A DNA stretch of 38,333 nucleotides from Pseudomonadota bacterium (lineage in GTDB: Bacteria; Pseudomonadota; Gammaproteobacteria; Xanthomonadales; Xanthomonadaceae): the NCBI GenBank assembly GCA_963205415.1, contig CAUJJS010000130.1, forward strand, positions 1 through 38,333. The letters run 5' to 3'. Below the pieces are notes generated by a model. It saw only the letters and a list, made by a program, of their open reading frames with translations. It had not been told where the DNA came from and ran no database searches. Of the stretch, positions 16,482 through 24,586 are shown piece after piece. The translations under genes and the position numbers were made by a program. Every line of letters begins with the position of its first letter. The first letter of the stretch is position 1.

Positions 16482-17522
16482 TTACTCGGACAATTTGAAG
16501 TCGAATACGCGGCTGCTTTCGACCTGCTGGCCGGTGGCGGTGTAACGCCAACGTTCCATGGCGTTGACGGCTTCGCGATCGAAGATGTTGTTCGGTCGGC
16601 TCGACAAGACCCGGACATTGGCCACGCTGCCATCCGGCATGATCGTGAAGCCGACCGTGACCGAGCCTTCGATCTGACGGCGGTACGCCTGCGGCGGATA
16701 ACGAGGACGCACCACGGAAATGGCCGTGGGTGCAGCCGGCGCTGCCGCAGCTGCCGGTGCAGGCGGCGGTGGTACGGCGGCAGGCGCAGGCTGCGGGGCC
16801 GGGGCCGGGGCGGCTGCCACGGGCTCGGCAACTGGTTCGGGCTCCGGAGCTGGTGCGGTGGCCACGGGCGCCGGCTCAACCGGTGCGGTGACCACGGGCG
16901 GTGCGACCGGCGTGGGTTCGCGAACCGGAACGGGCGCTGCCGCTGCGGCAGCTGCCGCTGCCGCTGCCGCTGCAGCGCGCTGGGTTTCATTGGAAATGCG
17001 CTCGCGCAACTGCGTCACACTACGCTCCAAACGTGGCAGGGCCGGTGCGTCTGCGTTGGCACGCTTCATCAGGTCGAGCACGCGTTCGCTTTCCGGCAGG
17101 TCACCCGCTGTGGCGCGCTGTTCCACATACAGCATGGCATACGGGAATAGATCGCTGAGCGCATTGCGAGCGCGCACATTCTCCGGTTCCTGCTCGATCA
17201 CGCGCAGGTACATTTCAAAGGCGCTTTCACCTTCCGGAACGAACAGCTGCTTTTCTTTTTCCGCAGCATCGGCGCGCACTAGCAACTCGTCAATGTTCAG
17301 GGTATCCACCAGGCTCGGCTGAACCACCACGGATTCACCGTCGGCGGAATCCGTTGCCACAGGCTCAGCCGCAGCAGGCGCGGCCGGTGTCGCAACAGGC
17401 GTGGCGGCCGGTGCACGCGGTGGTGCCTGTTCGGCCTCCCCACAGGCACCGAGCACCAAGGTCAAACCAATGGCCAAGCTCAGGCTGACGCCGCGCAGAT
17501 AGTTCCATTTTGAATTCGTCAT
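16482..17522 (-). CDS. Lipoprotein with TonB C-terminal domain, Ala/Pro-rich spacer
   Basis: This 346-residue protein starts at ATG 17522, with AGGGGA about ten bases upstream. The N-terminus is a lipoprotein signal ending L-V-L-G-A-C27-G, with no Asp after Cys, so outer-membrane sorting is predicted. Then come a low-complexity stretch (28-66), a helical, TPR-like segment (about 68-180), a run of 14 alanines (183-196), a Pro/Ala/Glu spacer (197-266) and a TonB C-terminal domain (about 268-346) with R-Y-P-P-Q-A and G-S-V-T-V-G-F-T-I-x-P-D-G-S-V. Classical TonB is anchored in the inner membrane by a helix contacting ExbB/ExbD through a conserved His. Here a lipid anchor replaces that helix, and neither exbB nor exbD is nearby. 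Coupling to proton motive force is therefore doubtful. Confidence 0.87.
   Translation of the reverse strand: MTNSKWNYLRGVSLSLAIGLTLVLGACGEAEQAPPRAPAATPVATPAAPAAAEPVATDSADGESVVVQPSLVDTLNIDELLVRADAAEKEKQLFVPEGESAFEMYLRVIEQEPENVRARNALSDLFPYAMLYVEQRATAGDLPESERVLDLMKRANADAPALPRLERSVTQLRERISNETQRAAAAAAAAAAAAAAPVPVREPTPVAPPVVTAPVEPAPVATAPAPEPEPVAEPVAAAPAPAPQPAPAAVPPPPAPAAAAAPAAPTAISVVRPRYPPQAYRRQIEGSVTVGFTIMPDGSVANVRVLSSRPNNIFDREAVNAMERWRYTATGQQVESSRVFDFKLSE
16935..16976 (-). repeat. Alanine-codon tract (14 consecutive GCN codons)
   Basis: Fourteen alanine codons in a row, mostly alternating GCA and GCG, sit between the helical segment and the proline-rich spacer of the TonB-domain lipoprotein. The near-repeating hexamer could expand or contract by replication slippage in steps that keep the frame. 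Confidence 0.75.
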
Positions 17523-17639
17523 GTCGTCGATTCCCCTAAACGGTGCTTCATGTGGGTTTGCAGGCACCTGAATGCGACGGTGCCACGGCCCATTTGGGGC
17601 CGCTTGGAGCTATGTTCGTTCGCAAGTGGCCTCCAAGTC

Positions 17640-17680
17640 AAAGACCGGTGAATATTCTTCACCGTCACCTTGGTCTTTTT
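17640..17680 (-). terminator. Bulged hairpin terminator after mnmE
   Basis: AAAGACCGGTGAA (17640-17652) pairs with TTCACC (17658-17663) plus GGTCTTT (17672-17678), giving a 13-bp stem interrupted by an 8-base bulge (17664-17671) and a 5-base loop. It begins ten bases past the mnmE stop on the minus strand. On the plus strand the stem is followed by a run of T, so it could also stop transcription coming the other way. Confidence 0.55.
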
Positions 17681-17690
17681 TCATTGCAAA

Positions 17691-19025
17691 TCACTTGCCG
17701 ATGCAAAAGTTTGCAAATATCTGGCCGAGCACGTCCTCGGTGCTGACCGCGCCGGTAATTTCGCCCAGTTGAGCGTGGGCGTGTCTCAGGTCTTCGGCCG
17801 CCAGTTCCCAGGAACCTTGTTGAGCCAAGGCACGAAGTGCGTCCTGCACGGATTCGAGCGCACGCTCCAAGGCCAATACATGACGCTGGCGTGCACTGAA
17901 ACTGCCCGCTTCACTGGCGCCGGCACCCGCGTGCTGTGCCAGGCTTTCCCGCAGCAAGTCCAGTCCCGCGCCACTGCGTGCGGACAGGTGGATGTGTTCC
18001 ACGCCCTCGATCCACTCCCGGCAAGGGCTTCCGTGCGACATGTCGATCTTGTTGTGCACGACCAATCGCTCGGCGGTCTGCGTCCGTTCTAGCGGCACGT
18101 CAGCGGCTTCCTCGACGACGTGCACGATCAGATCGGCCCTGTCGGCCTCGGACAATGCCCGACGAATGCCCTCCCGTTCGATCGCATCGTGGCTCTCACG
18201 TAAACCGGCGGTGTCGACCAAGGTCAGTTCGGCACCATCAATGCGGATCACCTCACGCAACAAATCTCGCGTGGTGCCGGCTTGCGAGGTGACGATGGCA
18301 CGCTCGTCGGCGGCCAGCGCGTTGAGCAGGCTCGATTTGCCGACATTGGGTCGGCCCAGGATGACCACGTGCAGACCATCGTTCAGACGTCGGCCGCGCT
18401 CAGCCGCCTGCATCAGTGCCTGCAGTCCTGATTGCGCCTGCGTAAGCTGGGCGATCAAACCTTGGAGTGACAATGCAGGAATATCTTCGTCGCCGAAGTC
18501 GATGGCCGCTTCGACTTGCACGCGCGTCGCCAGAATCGCGGCCGCCAGCGCATCCACCTGTTGCGAGAACTCGCCGTGCAGGCTGCGTTGCGCGGCGCGG
18601 GCCGCAGCTTCAGAGCCGGCATTGATGAGGTCGGCGATGGCTTCGGCCTGGGTCAGATCCAATTTGCCGTTGAGAAAGGCGCGTTCGGAAAATTCGCCGG
18701 CACGTGCCGGTCGAGCTCCGAGTTCATGGAGGCGGCGCAAGGCCATGCGCAGGACCGCTTGGCTGCCATGCAATTGCAGCTCCATGACGTCCTCACCGGT
18801 GAAGGATGCGGGCGCCGGAAACAGCAGAAGCAAGCCGGTGTCGATGCACTGGCCGGCGGCATCACACAGATCCATCAGATGGGCGTGGCGCGGCTTGGCC
18901 GCTTGGCCCAGAAGCTGAGCCGCGATGTCCGGCACGCGCTTGCCGGACACACGCACCACACCGATGCCACCGGCTCCCGGCGCGGTGGCGATGGCGGCGA
19001 TCGTATCGGTGCGATCGGCGGCCAT
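17691..19025 (-). CDS. mnmE: tRNA-5-carboxymethylaminomethyl-uridine-34 synthesis GTPase MnmE
   Basis: This 444-residue potassium-dependent GTPase works with MnmG to modify U34 of certain tRNAs. The N-terminal tetrahydrofolate-binding domain (about 1-118) includes I-A-A-I-A-T-A-P-G-x-G-G-I-G-V-V-R-V-S-G. The G domain shows G1 G-R-P-N-V-G-K-S (224-231), G2 T-T-R-D (about 251), G3 D-T-A-G (271-274) and G4 N-K-I-D (325-328). The protein ends in the invariant F-C-I-G-K, whose cysteine is catalytically important. Length matches E. coli MnmE (454). It lies nine bases after yidC, continuing the conserved rpmH-rnpA-yidC-mnmE series. Confidence 0.96.
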   Translation of the reverse strand: MAADRTDTIAAIATAPGAGGIGVVRVSGKRVPDIAAQLLGQAAKPRHAHLMDLCDAAGQCIDTGLLLLFPAPASFTGEDVMELQLHGSQAVLRMALRRLHELGARPARAGEFSERAFLNGKLDLTQAEAIADLINAGSEAAARAAQRSLHGEFSQQVDALAAAILATRVQVEAAIDFGDEDIPALSLQGLIAQLTQAQSGLQALMQAAERGRRLNDGLHVVILGRPNVGKSSLLNALAADERAIVTSQAGTTRDLLREVIRIDGAELTLVDTAGLRESHDAIEREGIRRALSEADRADLIVHVVEEAADVPLERTQTAERLVVHNKIDMSHGSPCREWIEGVEHIHLSARSGAGLDLLRESLAQHAGAGASEAGSFSARQRHVLALERALESVQDALRALAQQGSWELAAEDLRHAHAQLGEITGAVSTEDVLGQIFANFCIGK

Positions 19026-19034
19026 CGCGCGGCC

Positions 19035-20726
19035 TTACTTGGCGATCGCAGCGGCTGCGGCAGGCTCGCCGTGGCGGCGCATGATGTACCACTGCTGCAA
19101 CAAGCCGAGCAGACCGTTGGTGGTCCAGTAGAGCACGAGGCCCGCCGGGAAAAACGCAAACATCACGCCAAACACCAAGGGCATCATTTGCATCATGCGC
19201 TTTTGCATCGGGTCCATGCCCGGTGTTGGCGAAAGCTTCTGCGTGGCCCACATCGTCACCAGGTTGAGGGCCGGCAAGATGAAATAGGGATCTGGCGCAC
19301 TCAGGTTCTGGATCCACAGGATCCACGGCGCCTGACGCAATTCGACGGCTTCGATCAAGACCCAGTACAGCGACAGGAACACCGGAAATTGCACCAAGAT
19401 CGGCAGACAACCGCCCAAGGGGTTGATCTTTTCCTTCTTGTACAACTCCATCATCGCCGTCTGGTACTTCTGGCGATCGTCGCCAAAGCGTTCCTTCAAG
19501 GCTTCCAGTCGCGGCTGGATGCGCCGCATGCGGGCAAAACTCTTGTACTGCGCCTCGGACAACTTGAACAGCGCGGCCTTGATCAGGACGACCAGGAACA
19601 CGATGGCCCAACCCCAGTTGCCGAACAGGCTGTGCAGCAAGGCCAGCAGCCAGTGGATCGGTTGCGCGATGGCGGTGAAGATGCCGTAGTCGAGACTCAG
19701 GCCCAAACCGGGCGCGACGGCTTCGAGCTGATCGCGCAGCTTGGGCCCCAGATACACCTGCACCTTGGTACTGGCTTGGGCACCGGCGGCTACCGACAGG
19801 CTGTTGCCCATCTCACGCACCAGATAACGGTTGTGGCTCAACACGGCATTGTTGAAAGCGGTGGCCTCACCGCGGGCCGGTACGATCGCGGCCACGAAGT
19901 AGTGTTGCAACATCGCGATCCAGCCATCGGTCACGGTGCGCTGGAGCGGCTCCTTCGGATCGAAATCACCAAACTTGAGCTTTTCGAATTTGTCTTGCGG
20001 GCTGTACCAAGCCGCACCCACAAAACTCAAGCTTTGCGGATTGGTGAAGCCGCCCTTGGGCTTGGGTGGCGGCACGCGCACCAATTGGTGGTAGGCATTG
20101 CCCGTCCAGTTCGCGCTGCTCTTGTTGCGCACCGTGTCGGTGATCTCCACCAAATAGCTGCCGCGTGTGAGGCGATAGCTGCGTTCAACCTCAAGCCCGT
20201 CTTCGCCTTGCCACACAAAGTTCAGGCTGACTTCGTTGCCCGACTCTGCCAAGTGCTGGTCGCCAGACTGGGCTTGCATCTGGGCGTCATGTGCGGGTAC
20301 CGCAGCCTGGCCCACCAATCCACTCTGCACCACGAACAGATGTTCGGGTTCGGCGCTGAGCAACTGCACCGGTTGAGCATCGCCCTTGGCTTCCGCGGGA
20401 TAGGCCAACAGTGCGGCACCGACGATGGCGCCGCCATTGGCGTCCAGACTCAGGCGCAGCACGTCGTTGCTGAGGGTCAGTGTGCGCGAGCGCGGCGCTT
20501 CCAACGGCGCGTTTTCGGGCGAGGCTTCGTCCGGGCCCGCACTGACTTGCGGCACGGAAGGCACACTGCCGTCGGCGGTCGGGATGGCTTGATCCGCCAC
20601 CGTCGTGGCCGTGGTCGTTACTGCTTCAGCCGGCAAACTGGGGTGTTGGTCCTTTTGCCACGCATCCCACAACAGGAAGGCCGCGACAAGCCAGGCAACG
20701 ATCAGGAAGGTTCGGGTTTGGGTCAT
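19035..20726 (-). CDS. yidC: Membrane protein insertase YidC
   Basis: This 563-residue inner-membrane insertase has an N-terminal helix (about 7-24), a large periplasmic P1 domain (about 60-340) and the conserved five-helix core (about 345-555). The core includes W-G-W-A-I-V, the K-A-A-L-F-K hydrophilic-groove region, a charged cytoplasmic hairpin with R-F-G-D-D-R-Q-K-Y, G-G-C-L-P-I-L-V-Q-F-P-V-F and F-P-A-G-L-V-L-Y-W-T-T-N. It inserts membrane proteins alone or with SecYEG. Size and P1 domain are those of Gram-negative YidC. It lies between rnpA (63 bases) and mnmE (9 bases). The yidD gene that often separates rnpA from yidC is absent here: no frame fits in the 63-base gap. Confidence 0.96.
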   Translation of the reverse strand: MTQTRTFLIVAWLVAAFLLWDAWQKDQHPSLPAEAVTTTATTVADQAIPTADGSVPSVPQVSAGPDEASPENAPLEAPRSRTLTLSNDVLRLSLDANGGAIVGAALLAYPAEAKGDAQPVQLLSAEPEHLFVVQSGLVGQAAVPAHDAQMQAQSGDQHLAESGNEVSLNFVWQGEDGLEVERSYRLTRGSYLVEITDTVRNKSSANWTGNAYHQLVRVPPPKPKGGFTNPQSLSFVGAAWYSPQDKFEKLKFGDFDPKEPLQRTVTDGWIAMLQHYFVAAIVPARGEATAFNNAVLSHNRYLVREMGNSLSVAAGAQASTKVQVYLGPKLRDQLEAVAPGLGLSLDYGIFTAIAQPIHWLLALLHSLFGNWGWAIVFLVVLIKAALFKLSEAQYKSFARMRRIQPRLEALKERFGDDRQKYQTAMMELYKKEKINPLGGCLPILVQFPVFLSLYWVLIEAVELRQAPWILWIQNLSAPDPYFILPALNLVTMWATQKLSPTPGMDPMQKRMMQMMPLVFGVMFAFFPAGLVLYWTTNGLLGLLQQWYIMRRHGEPAAAAAIAK

Positions 20727-20789
20727 GGGCGCGGGGAGCTGCGTGCAATGGCGGGCGAACTTGGATGTCCTGCCCAGGAGGAATGTGAC

Positions 20790-21248
20790 TCAGGAGCCCT
20801 TGCCAGGCTGCGTTGGCGTGGGTGAACTGAGCATTTTGCCTTCATGCGCGGTTGCCAGCAAACCGAGTCGCCGGACAAGACTGTCCAGTTCCTCGAAAAG
20901 TTGCATGGTGGAGCTGCCCCGCGCAGCCGATTTGCCAACGATCACCAGATCACCGGCGGCCAGGCCATGGCGGTTGTGACGAAACCATTCACGCGTCAGT
21001 CGCCTCAGGCGATTGCGCTCAACCGCGCGTACGTCGACCTTGCGTGAAAAGGCCATGCCCAGGCGCACGTACTGCAATCCGTGTTGATGGTCGTTGCCAT
21101 CGTAGGCACGATAGACCGCGGTCAAACCGCGCGAGTGGGCGCGCCGACCGGTGGCGAAGCAGCGCTTGAAGTCGCGCTGCGCGCAGATCCGACTCTGCGC
21201 CGGAAAGTTTGCAGTGGGGGGCATCGATGCCGCTGGGCGCTCAGCCAT
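20790..21248 (-). CDS. rnpA: Ribonuclease P protein component
   Basis: This 152-residue basic protein is the protein subunit of RNase P, which trims the 5' leader of tRNA precursors. The family markers are the F-K-R-C-F-A-T-G-R-R segment, an R-L-G-M-A-F-S-R-K beta strand and the RNA-binding R-N-R-L-R-R-L-x-R-E-W-F-R helix. ATG 21248 is used, although an internal ATG at 21224 would give a shorter N-terminus and neither has a clear ribosome site. The C-terminal tail is longer than in E. coli RnpA (119 residues). It follows rpmH by 29 bases. Confidence 0.94.
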   Translation of the reverse strand: MAERPAASMPPTANFPAQSRICAQRDFKRCFATGRRAHSRGLTAVYRAYDGNDHQHGLQYVRLGMAFSRKVDVRAVERNRLRRLTREWFRHNRHGLAAGDLVIVGKSAARGSSTMQLFEELDSLVRRLGLLATAHEGKMLSSPTPTQPGKGS

Positions 21249-21277
21249 GGCGGGCAGTCACGATGCCGGCGCTGACC

Positions 21278-21412
21278 TCAGACGGCCAGACGCTTGCGAC
21301 CCTTGGCTCGACGCGCATTGATGACCTTGCGGCCACCGGCGGTCTTCATGCGGGCGCGAAAACCGTGGGTGCGGGCGCGCTTCAGATTGCTGGGTTGGTA
21401 AGTGCGCTTCAT
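21278..21412 (-). CDS. rpmH: 50S ribosomal protein L34
   Basis: Reading the minus strand from ATG 21412 gives a 44-residue protein that begins [18 protein letters not shown] and ends K-G-R-K-R-L-A-V. It is the standard short, Arg/Lys-rich L34 of the large ribosomal subunit. Its neighbours rnpA, yidC and mnmE are the expected ones. A good promoter match lies 37-66 bases upstream of the start. On the other side, the dnaA gene that flanks rpmH in many bacteria is not present. Confidence 0.97.
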   Translation of the reverse strand: MKRTYQPSNLKRARTHGFRARMKTAGGRKVINARRAKGRKRLAV

Positions 21413-21448
21413 GGCAACACCGATCGGCTTTGGACAATGGAACCGACA

Positions 21449-21478
21449 ATTCTATGTTTTCTGATCCTCATCCGTCAA
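21449..21478 (-). promoter_or_regulatory. Candidate sigma-70 promoter of rpmH-rnpA-yidC-mnmE
   Basis: On the minus strand, TTGACG (21478-21473) and TAGAAT (21454-21449) are separated by 18 bases, five of six matches each. The -10 box is 36 bases from the rpmH start codon. The rest of the 230-base gap (21413-21642) shows no gene, no clear DnaA-box cluster and no strong hairpin. Confidence 0.6.
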
Positions 21479-21642
21479 TGTCTAGCTTCTTCCCGCATCT
21501 TCCTACCAGTCACCGTACCTGTTGTTCGAGCAGGCCAACACCCGCCGCCACTTTGGCGAAAACCGGGGCCAAATGTCTGTTAACACATTGATTCAACAGA
21601 CCAACGCCAAGCTCTGGACGACGCAGTAACGTCATCCGAGCC

Positions 21643-22119
21643 TTATGCGGAAAGCTTTCTCTCGGACTTTGACGAAGCAGGACTCAGCGCTGCATCCCGC
21701 AAACCAGCCAGCGGATCGACGCGGGACAATCGATTGATGTCGCCTTCCAGTGCCATCGTACGCCGCAAAGCGCGCGCAGCCTCCAGACTTTCGACCATCT
21801 CTCGTGCTTCGAGACGCTCACGCCAGCACACACTCAGGGTCATCGTGGTGCCATTGACGCCCGGCAATGTACTTGCGACCACGAAGTCGGAGAACTGAAG
21901 CTCGATCCTCGGAAACAGGCCAAGAAACCCGGAGAGATAGTCAACTCGGCTCAACAAGTCCAGGTTGATTTCCTGTTCCTTGGCGCGGGATGTCAGCAGG
22001 CCAAGCACCGCATCACTCGCCTTATGCTGCATGCGCAAGACTCCGTCACCGAAGTGCAGCATGCCGCGCAGTTCGCCCCACCCCTGATGAGTGGACGCCT
22101 TGATGCTGATCGAATACAT
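21643..22119 (-). CDS. Uncharacterised 158-residue protein
   Basis: I do not recognise this protein. It has no signal peptide or membrane segment. The first 95 residues alternate hydrophobic and polar positions (G-E-L-R-G-M-L-H-F-G-D-G-V-L-R-M) in a way that suggests a small beta-sandwich or PH-like fold with an internal helix. Residues 100-125 are a charged helix (R-E-R-L-E-A-R-E-M-V-E-S-L-E-A-A-R-A-L-R-R), and the last 25 are Ser/Lys-rich and probably disordered. A GGAG ribosome site six bases before ATG 22119 supports it as a real gene. It is divergent from the YdeP-like oxidoreductase gene and lies upstream of rpmH, where dnaA is found in many bacteria. Confidence 0.65.
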   Translation of the reverse strand: MYSISIKASTHQGWGELRGMLHFGDGVLRMQHKASDAVLGLLTSRAKEQEINLDLLSRVDYLSGFLGLFPRIELQFSDFVVASTLPGVNGTTMTLSVCWRERLEAREMVESLEAARALRRTMALEGDINRLSRVDPLAGLRDAALSPASSKSERKLSA

Positions 22120-22259
22120 GACGGCTCCAGCTCCGAATCCGTATGGATGACGAGGATCATAGCGCCGTGTGACGTATCTCGCTGCTCTACTGGGCTGGCA
22201 GGTGCACGAGCGCGCGTTTGCCTTTACTGTCCGGCTACTTCGTTCAGGGACCGGCCAGC

Positions 22260-24545
22260 ATGGACATCACCGACACGCGCTCCAAACCGGCCGGCGGCCG
22301 GGGCGCCATCGCCGCTGCCTTGAATGCGTTCCGTCGGCAGGAAATCCCAGCCAAGGTCATCGGCTCCTTCCTGAAGAACAACAAGGTGCACGGCGGCTTT
22401 GATTGCCCGGGTTGCGCGTTTCCCGACAAAGACGGACGACCCCTCGTCGACAGTTGCGAGCAGGGGCAGAAGGCGGTGGCCTGGGAAATGACGCGCAAGG
22501 CGGCAGGCGGCGCGTTCTTCGACGGCAAGACGCCGGAAGAACTGCAAGCACTCAGCGATCTCGAACTGGAATTTGAGGGCCGCCTCACCACGCCGGTGCT
22601 CTACGAACGTGCCAGCAACCGCTATCGCGCGATCGACTGGGATCAGGCCCTCGGTATCGCTGCGCGCGAGTTACGGGCGCTGCCGGCGCAAGCGGTGGCG
22701 TTTTATGCCTCGGGACGATCCAGCAATGAGGCGGCTTTCCTTTGGCAGCTACTGGCACGCAGCTATGGCAGCCCGCATTTGCCGGATTCCTCGAACTTTT
22801 GTCACGAGCCCTCAGGTTACGCGCTCAAACAGAGTGTTGGCATTGGCAAAGGCACCTGTCAGTTGGATGACTTCGATCACGCCGAGCTGTTTCTTGTCAT
22901 TGGCCAGAATCCGGCCAGCAATCACCCGCGCATGATGGCCGCCTTGCATGCGGCGCGGCAGCGTGGCGCCACGATTTTGGCGCTGAACCCGATCGGCGAG
23001 CGCGGCTTTCGCAATTTCTCCGACCCGAAGAACGTTTCCGAACTGCTCGGCAATCGCGGCATCGCGGTGGCCAATGCGATCTATCCGGTGCGCATCGGTG
23101 GCGACCTTGCGGCCTTGCAGGGGGTAATGAAGGCCTTGTTCGAAGACGAGGCTGCGCGACCCGGCCACGTCCTCGATCACGAGTTCATGGGTGAGCATTG
23201 CGAGGGGCTGGACACACTGCGGTCGCAGATCGAAGCCCTTGGCTGGTCCGATATCGAGGAGGAGTCGGGTCTGTCGATTCCGCAGTTGCGCGAGATCGCC
23301 ACACAATACGCCCGCTCGAAAGCCACCATGCTGTGCTGGTGCATGGGCCTGACCCAGCACCCGCGAGCAGTCGCGACCATCCAGCAAGTCGTCAATCTGG
23401 CCCTGCTGCGTGGCAATGTCGGCAAAAAAGGCGCGGGTCTGATGCCGGTGCGCGGCCATTCCAACGTGCAGGGCGATCGCACCATGGGCGCCACTTCGCA
23501 GGTTTCCACACGTTGGCTGGACAATCAGGCCGCGTGTTTTCCAGGCATCCGCCTGTGCCGCGACCACGGGCGCGATGCCGCCGGCGTGATCGGTGGCCTG
23601 TTCGAGGGTTCGATGCAGGCCTTGTTGTCGCTCGGCGGCAACTTCGGCGTGGCCGCACCCGACGCGCCACGGGTGCTGGATGCACTTTCCAAGTGTCGAT
23701 TTACGTTGCACATCGCCACCAAGCTCAATCGCACCCATTGCCATCCCGGCGCGATCGGACTGGTGTTGCCGACGCTGGGTCGCAGCGACCAAGACCTCAG
23801 CGGCGGTCGTGCGCAAAGCGTGTCCACCGAAGACACCAGCAGCACCGTGCGCGCATCGCGCGGAACGCAGCGACCGATCAGCGACCGGCAACGGAGCGAG
23901 CCGGTCATCGTGGCGCAGCTGGCGCAGGCCATCGGCCATACGACGGCCGTGCCTTGGCAAGCCTTGGCGGACGATTACGACCGCATCCGCGACGCCATCG
24001 AGCAGTGTCAACACGGCGTCACCGAAGGCTTCGACGCCTACAGCGAGCGCTTGCGCGAGAACGGTCGCTTCCGTCTGCCCAATGCGGCCGCTGAGCGTCG
24101 TTTTTCGACCCCCTCACGGCGTGCCCGCTTCATTGGCGCGCCCTTGCGCGGTGAAACGCCGCTGACCCGCGCACGCCAACAGTTCGGCGACGCGGTGCTG
24201 GCGCTGATGACCATCCGTGCCCACGACCAGTTCAACACGACGGTGTATTCCAACGACGACCGCTACCGTGATGTCGCCGGTGATCGGCGTGTGCTGTTCG
24301 TCAACCCAGAGGACATGGCCGCACGCAATCTGCTTGACGGTGACCGGGTCGATATCGAGGCGGTGATCGACGATGGCATCGATCGGTGCGTTCGTGCGTT
24401 CACCGTGCGCGGTTTCGATATCGCGCGTGGCTGTGTTGCGGCCTATTTTCCGGAAGCCAGTGGGCTGGTTCCGGCCAGTCATTACAGCGCCGATACCCAC
24501 ACCCCGATCTACAAGGAAGTTCCGGTGCGCATCAATCGCTGTTGA
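22260..24545 (+). CDS. FdhF/YdeP family molybdopterin oxidoreductase
   Basis: This 761-residue molybdopterin-dependent enzyme is of the YdeP type (E. coli YdeP is 759), cytoplasmic and without a Tat signal. An N-terminal C49-P-G-C52 pair plus C66 takes the place of the full four-cysteine cluster motif of formate dehydrogenase. In N-F-C181-H-E-P-S-G a cysteine sits where FdhF has selenocysteine in U-H-G-P-S, so C181 is the likely molybdenum ligand. Later segments include Q-N-P-A-S-N-H-P-R-M-M, M-G-L-T-Q-H and the C-terminal aspartate-decarboxylase-like domain. YdeP is linked to acid resistance in E. coli, but the reaction is unknown. ATG 22260 with AGGGA upstream is preferred to 22218. No fdhD or cofactor gene is in the window. 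Confidence 0.9.
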   Translation: MDITDTRSKPAGGRGAIAAALNAFRRQEIPAKVIGSFLKNNKVHGGFDCPGCAFPDKDGRPLVDSCEQGQKAVAWEMTRKAAGGAFFDGKTPEELQALSDLELEFEGRLTTPVLYERASNRYRAIDWDQALGIAARELRALPAQAVAFYASGRSSNEAAFLWQLLARSYGSPHLPDSSNFCHEPSGYALKQSVGIGKGTCQLDDFDHAELFLVIGQNPASNHPRMMAALHAARQRGATILALNPIGERGFRNFSDPKNVSELLGNRGIAVANAIYPVRIGGDLAALQGVMKALFEDEAARPGHVLDHEFMGEHCEGLDTLRSQIEALGWSDIEEESGLSIPQLREIATQYARSKATMLCWCMGLTQHPRAVATIQQVVNLALLRGNVGKKGAGLMPVRGHSNVQGDRTMGATSQVSTRWLDNQAACFPGIRLCRDHGRDAAGVIGGLFEGSMQALLSLGGNFGVAAPDAPRVLDALSKCRFTLHIATKLNRTHCHPGAIGLVLPTLGRSDQDLSGGRAQSVSTEDTSSTVRASRGTQRPISDRQRSEPVIVAQLAQAIGHTTAVPWQALADDYDRIRDAIEQCQHGVTEGFDAYSERLRENGRFRLPNAAAERRFSTPSRRARFIGAPLRGETPLTRARQQFGDAVLALMTIRAHDQFNTTVYSNDDRYRDVAGDRRVLFVNPEDMAARNLLDGDRVDIEAVIDDGIDRCVRAFTVRGFDIARGCVAAYFPEASGLVPASHYSADTHTPIYKEVPVRINRC

Positions 24546-24586
24546 CAACAAAACCTTTGCCCACGGGCGTGATGACGAGGCTGGAA

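Noticed and set aside
18516..20825. 769-codon plus-strand open frame opposite mnmE and yidC
   Set aside because: Its translation is His/Gln/Arg-rich without domain motifs, and it lies exactly opposite two core genes.
21413..21642. Possible replication origin upstream of rpmH
   Set aside because: I see no cluster of DnaA boxes (a lone TTAACACA is too far from consensus), no AT-rich unwinding region and no dnaA gene.
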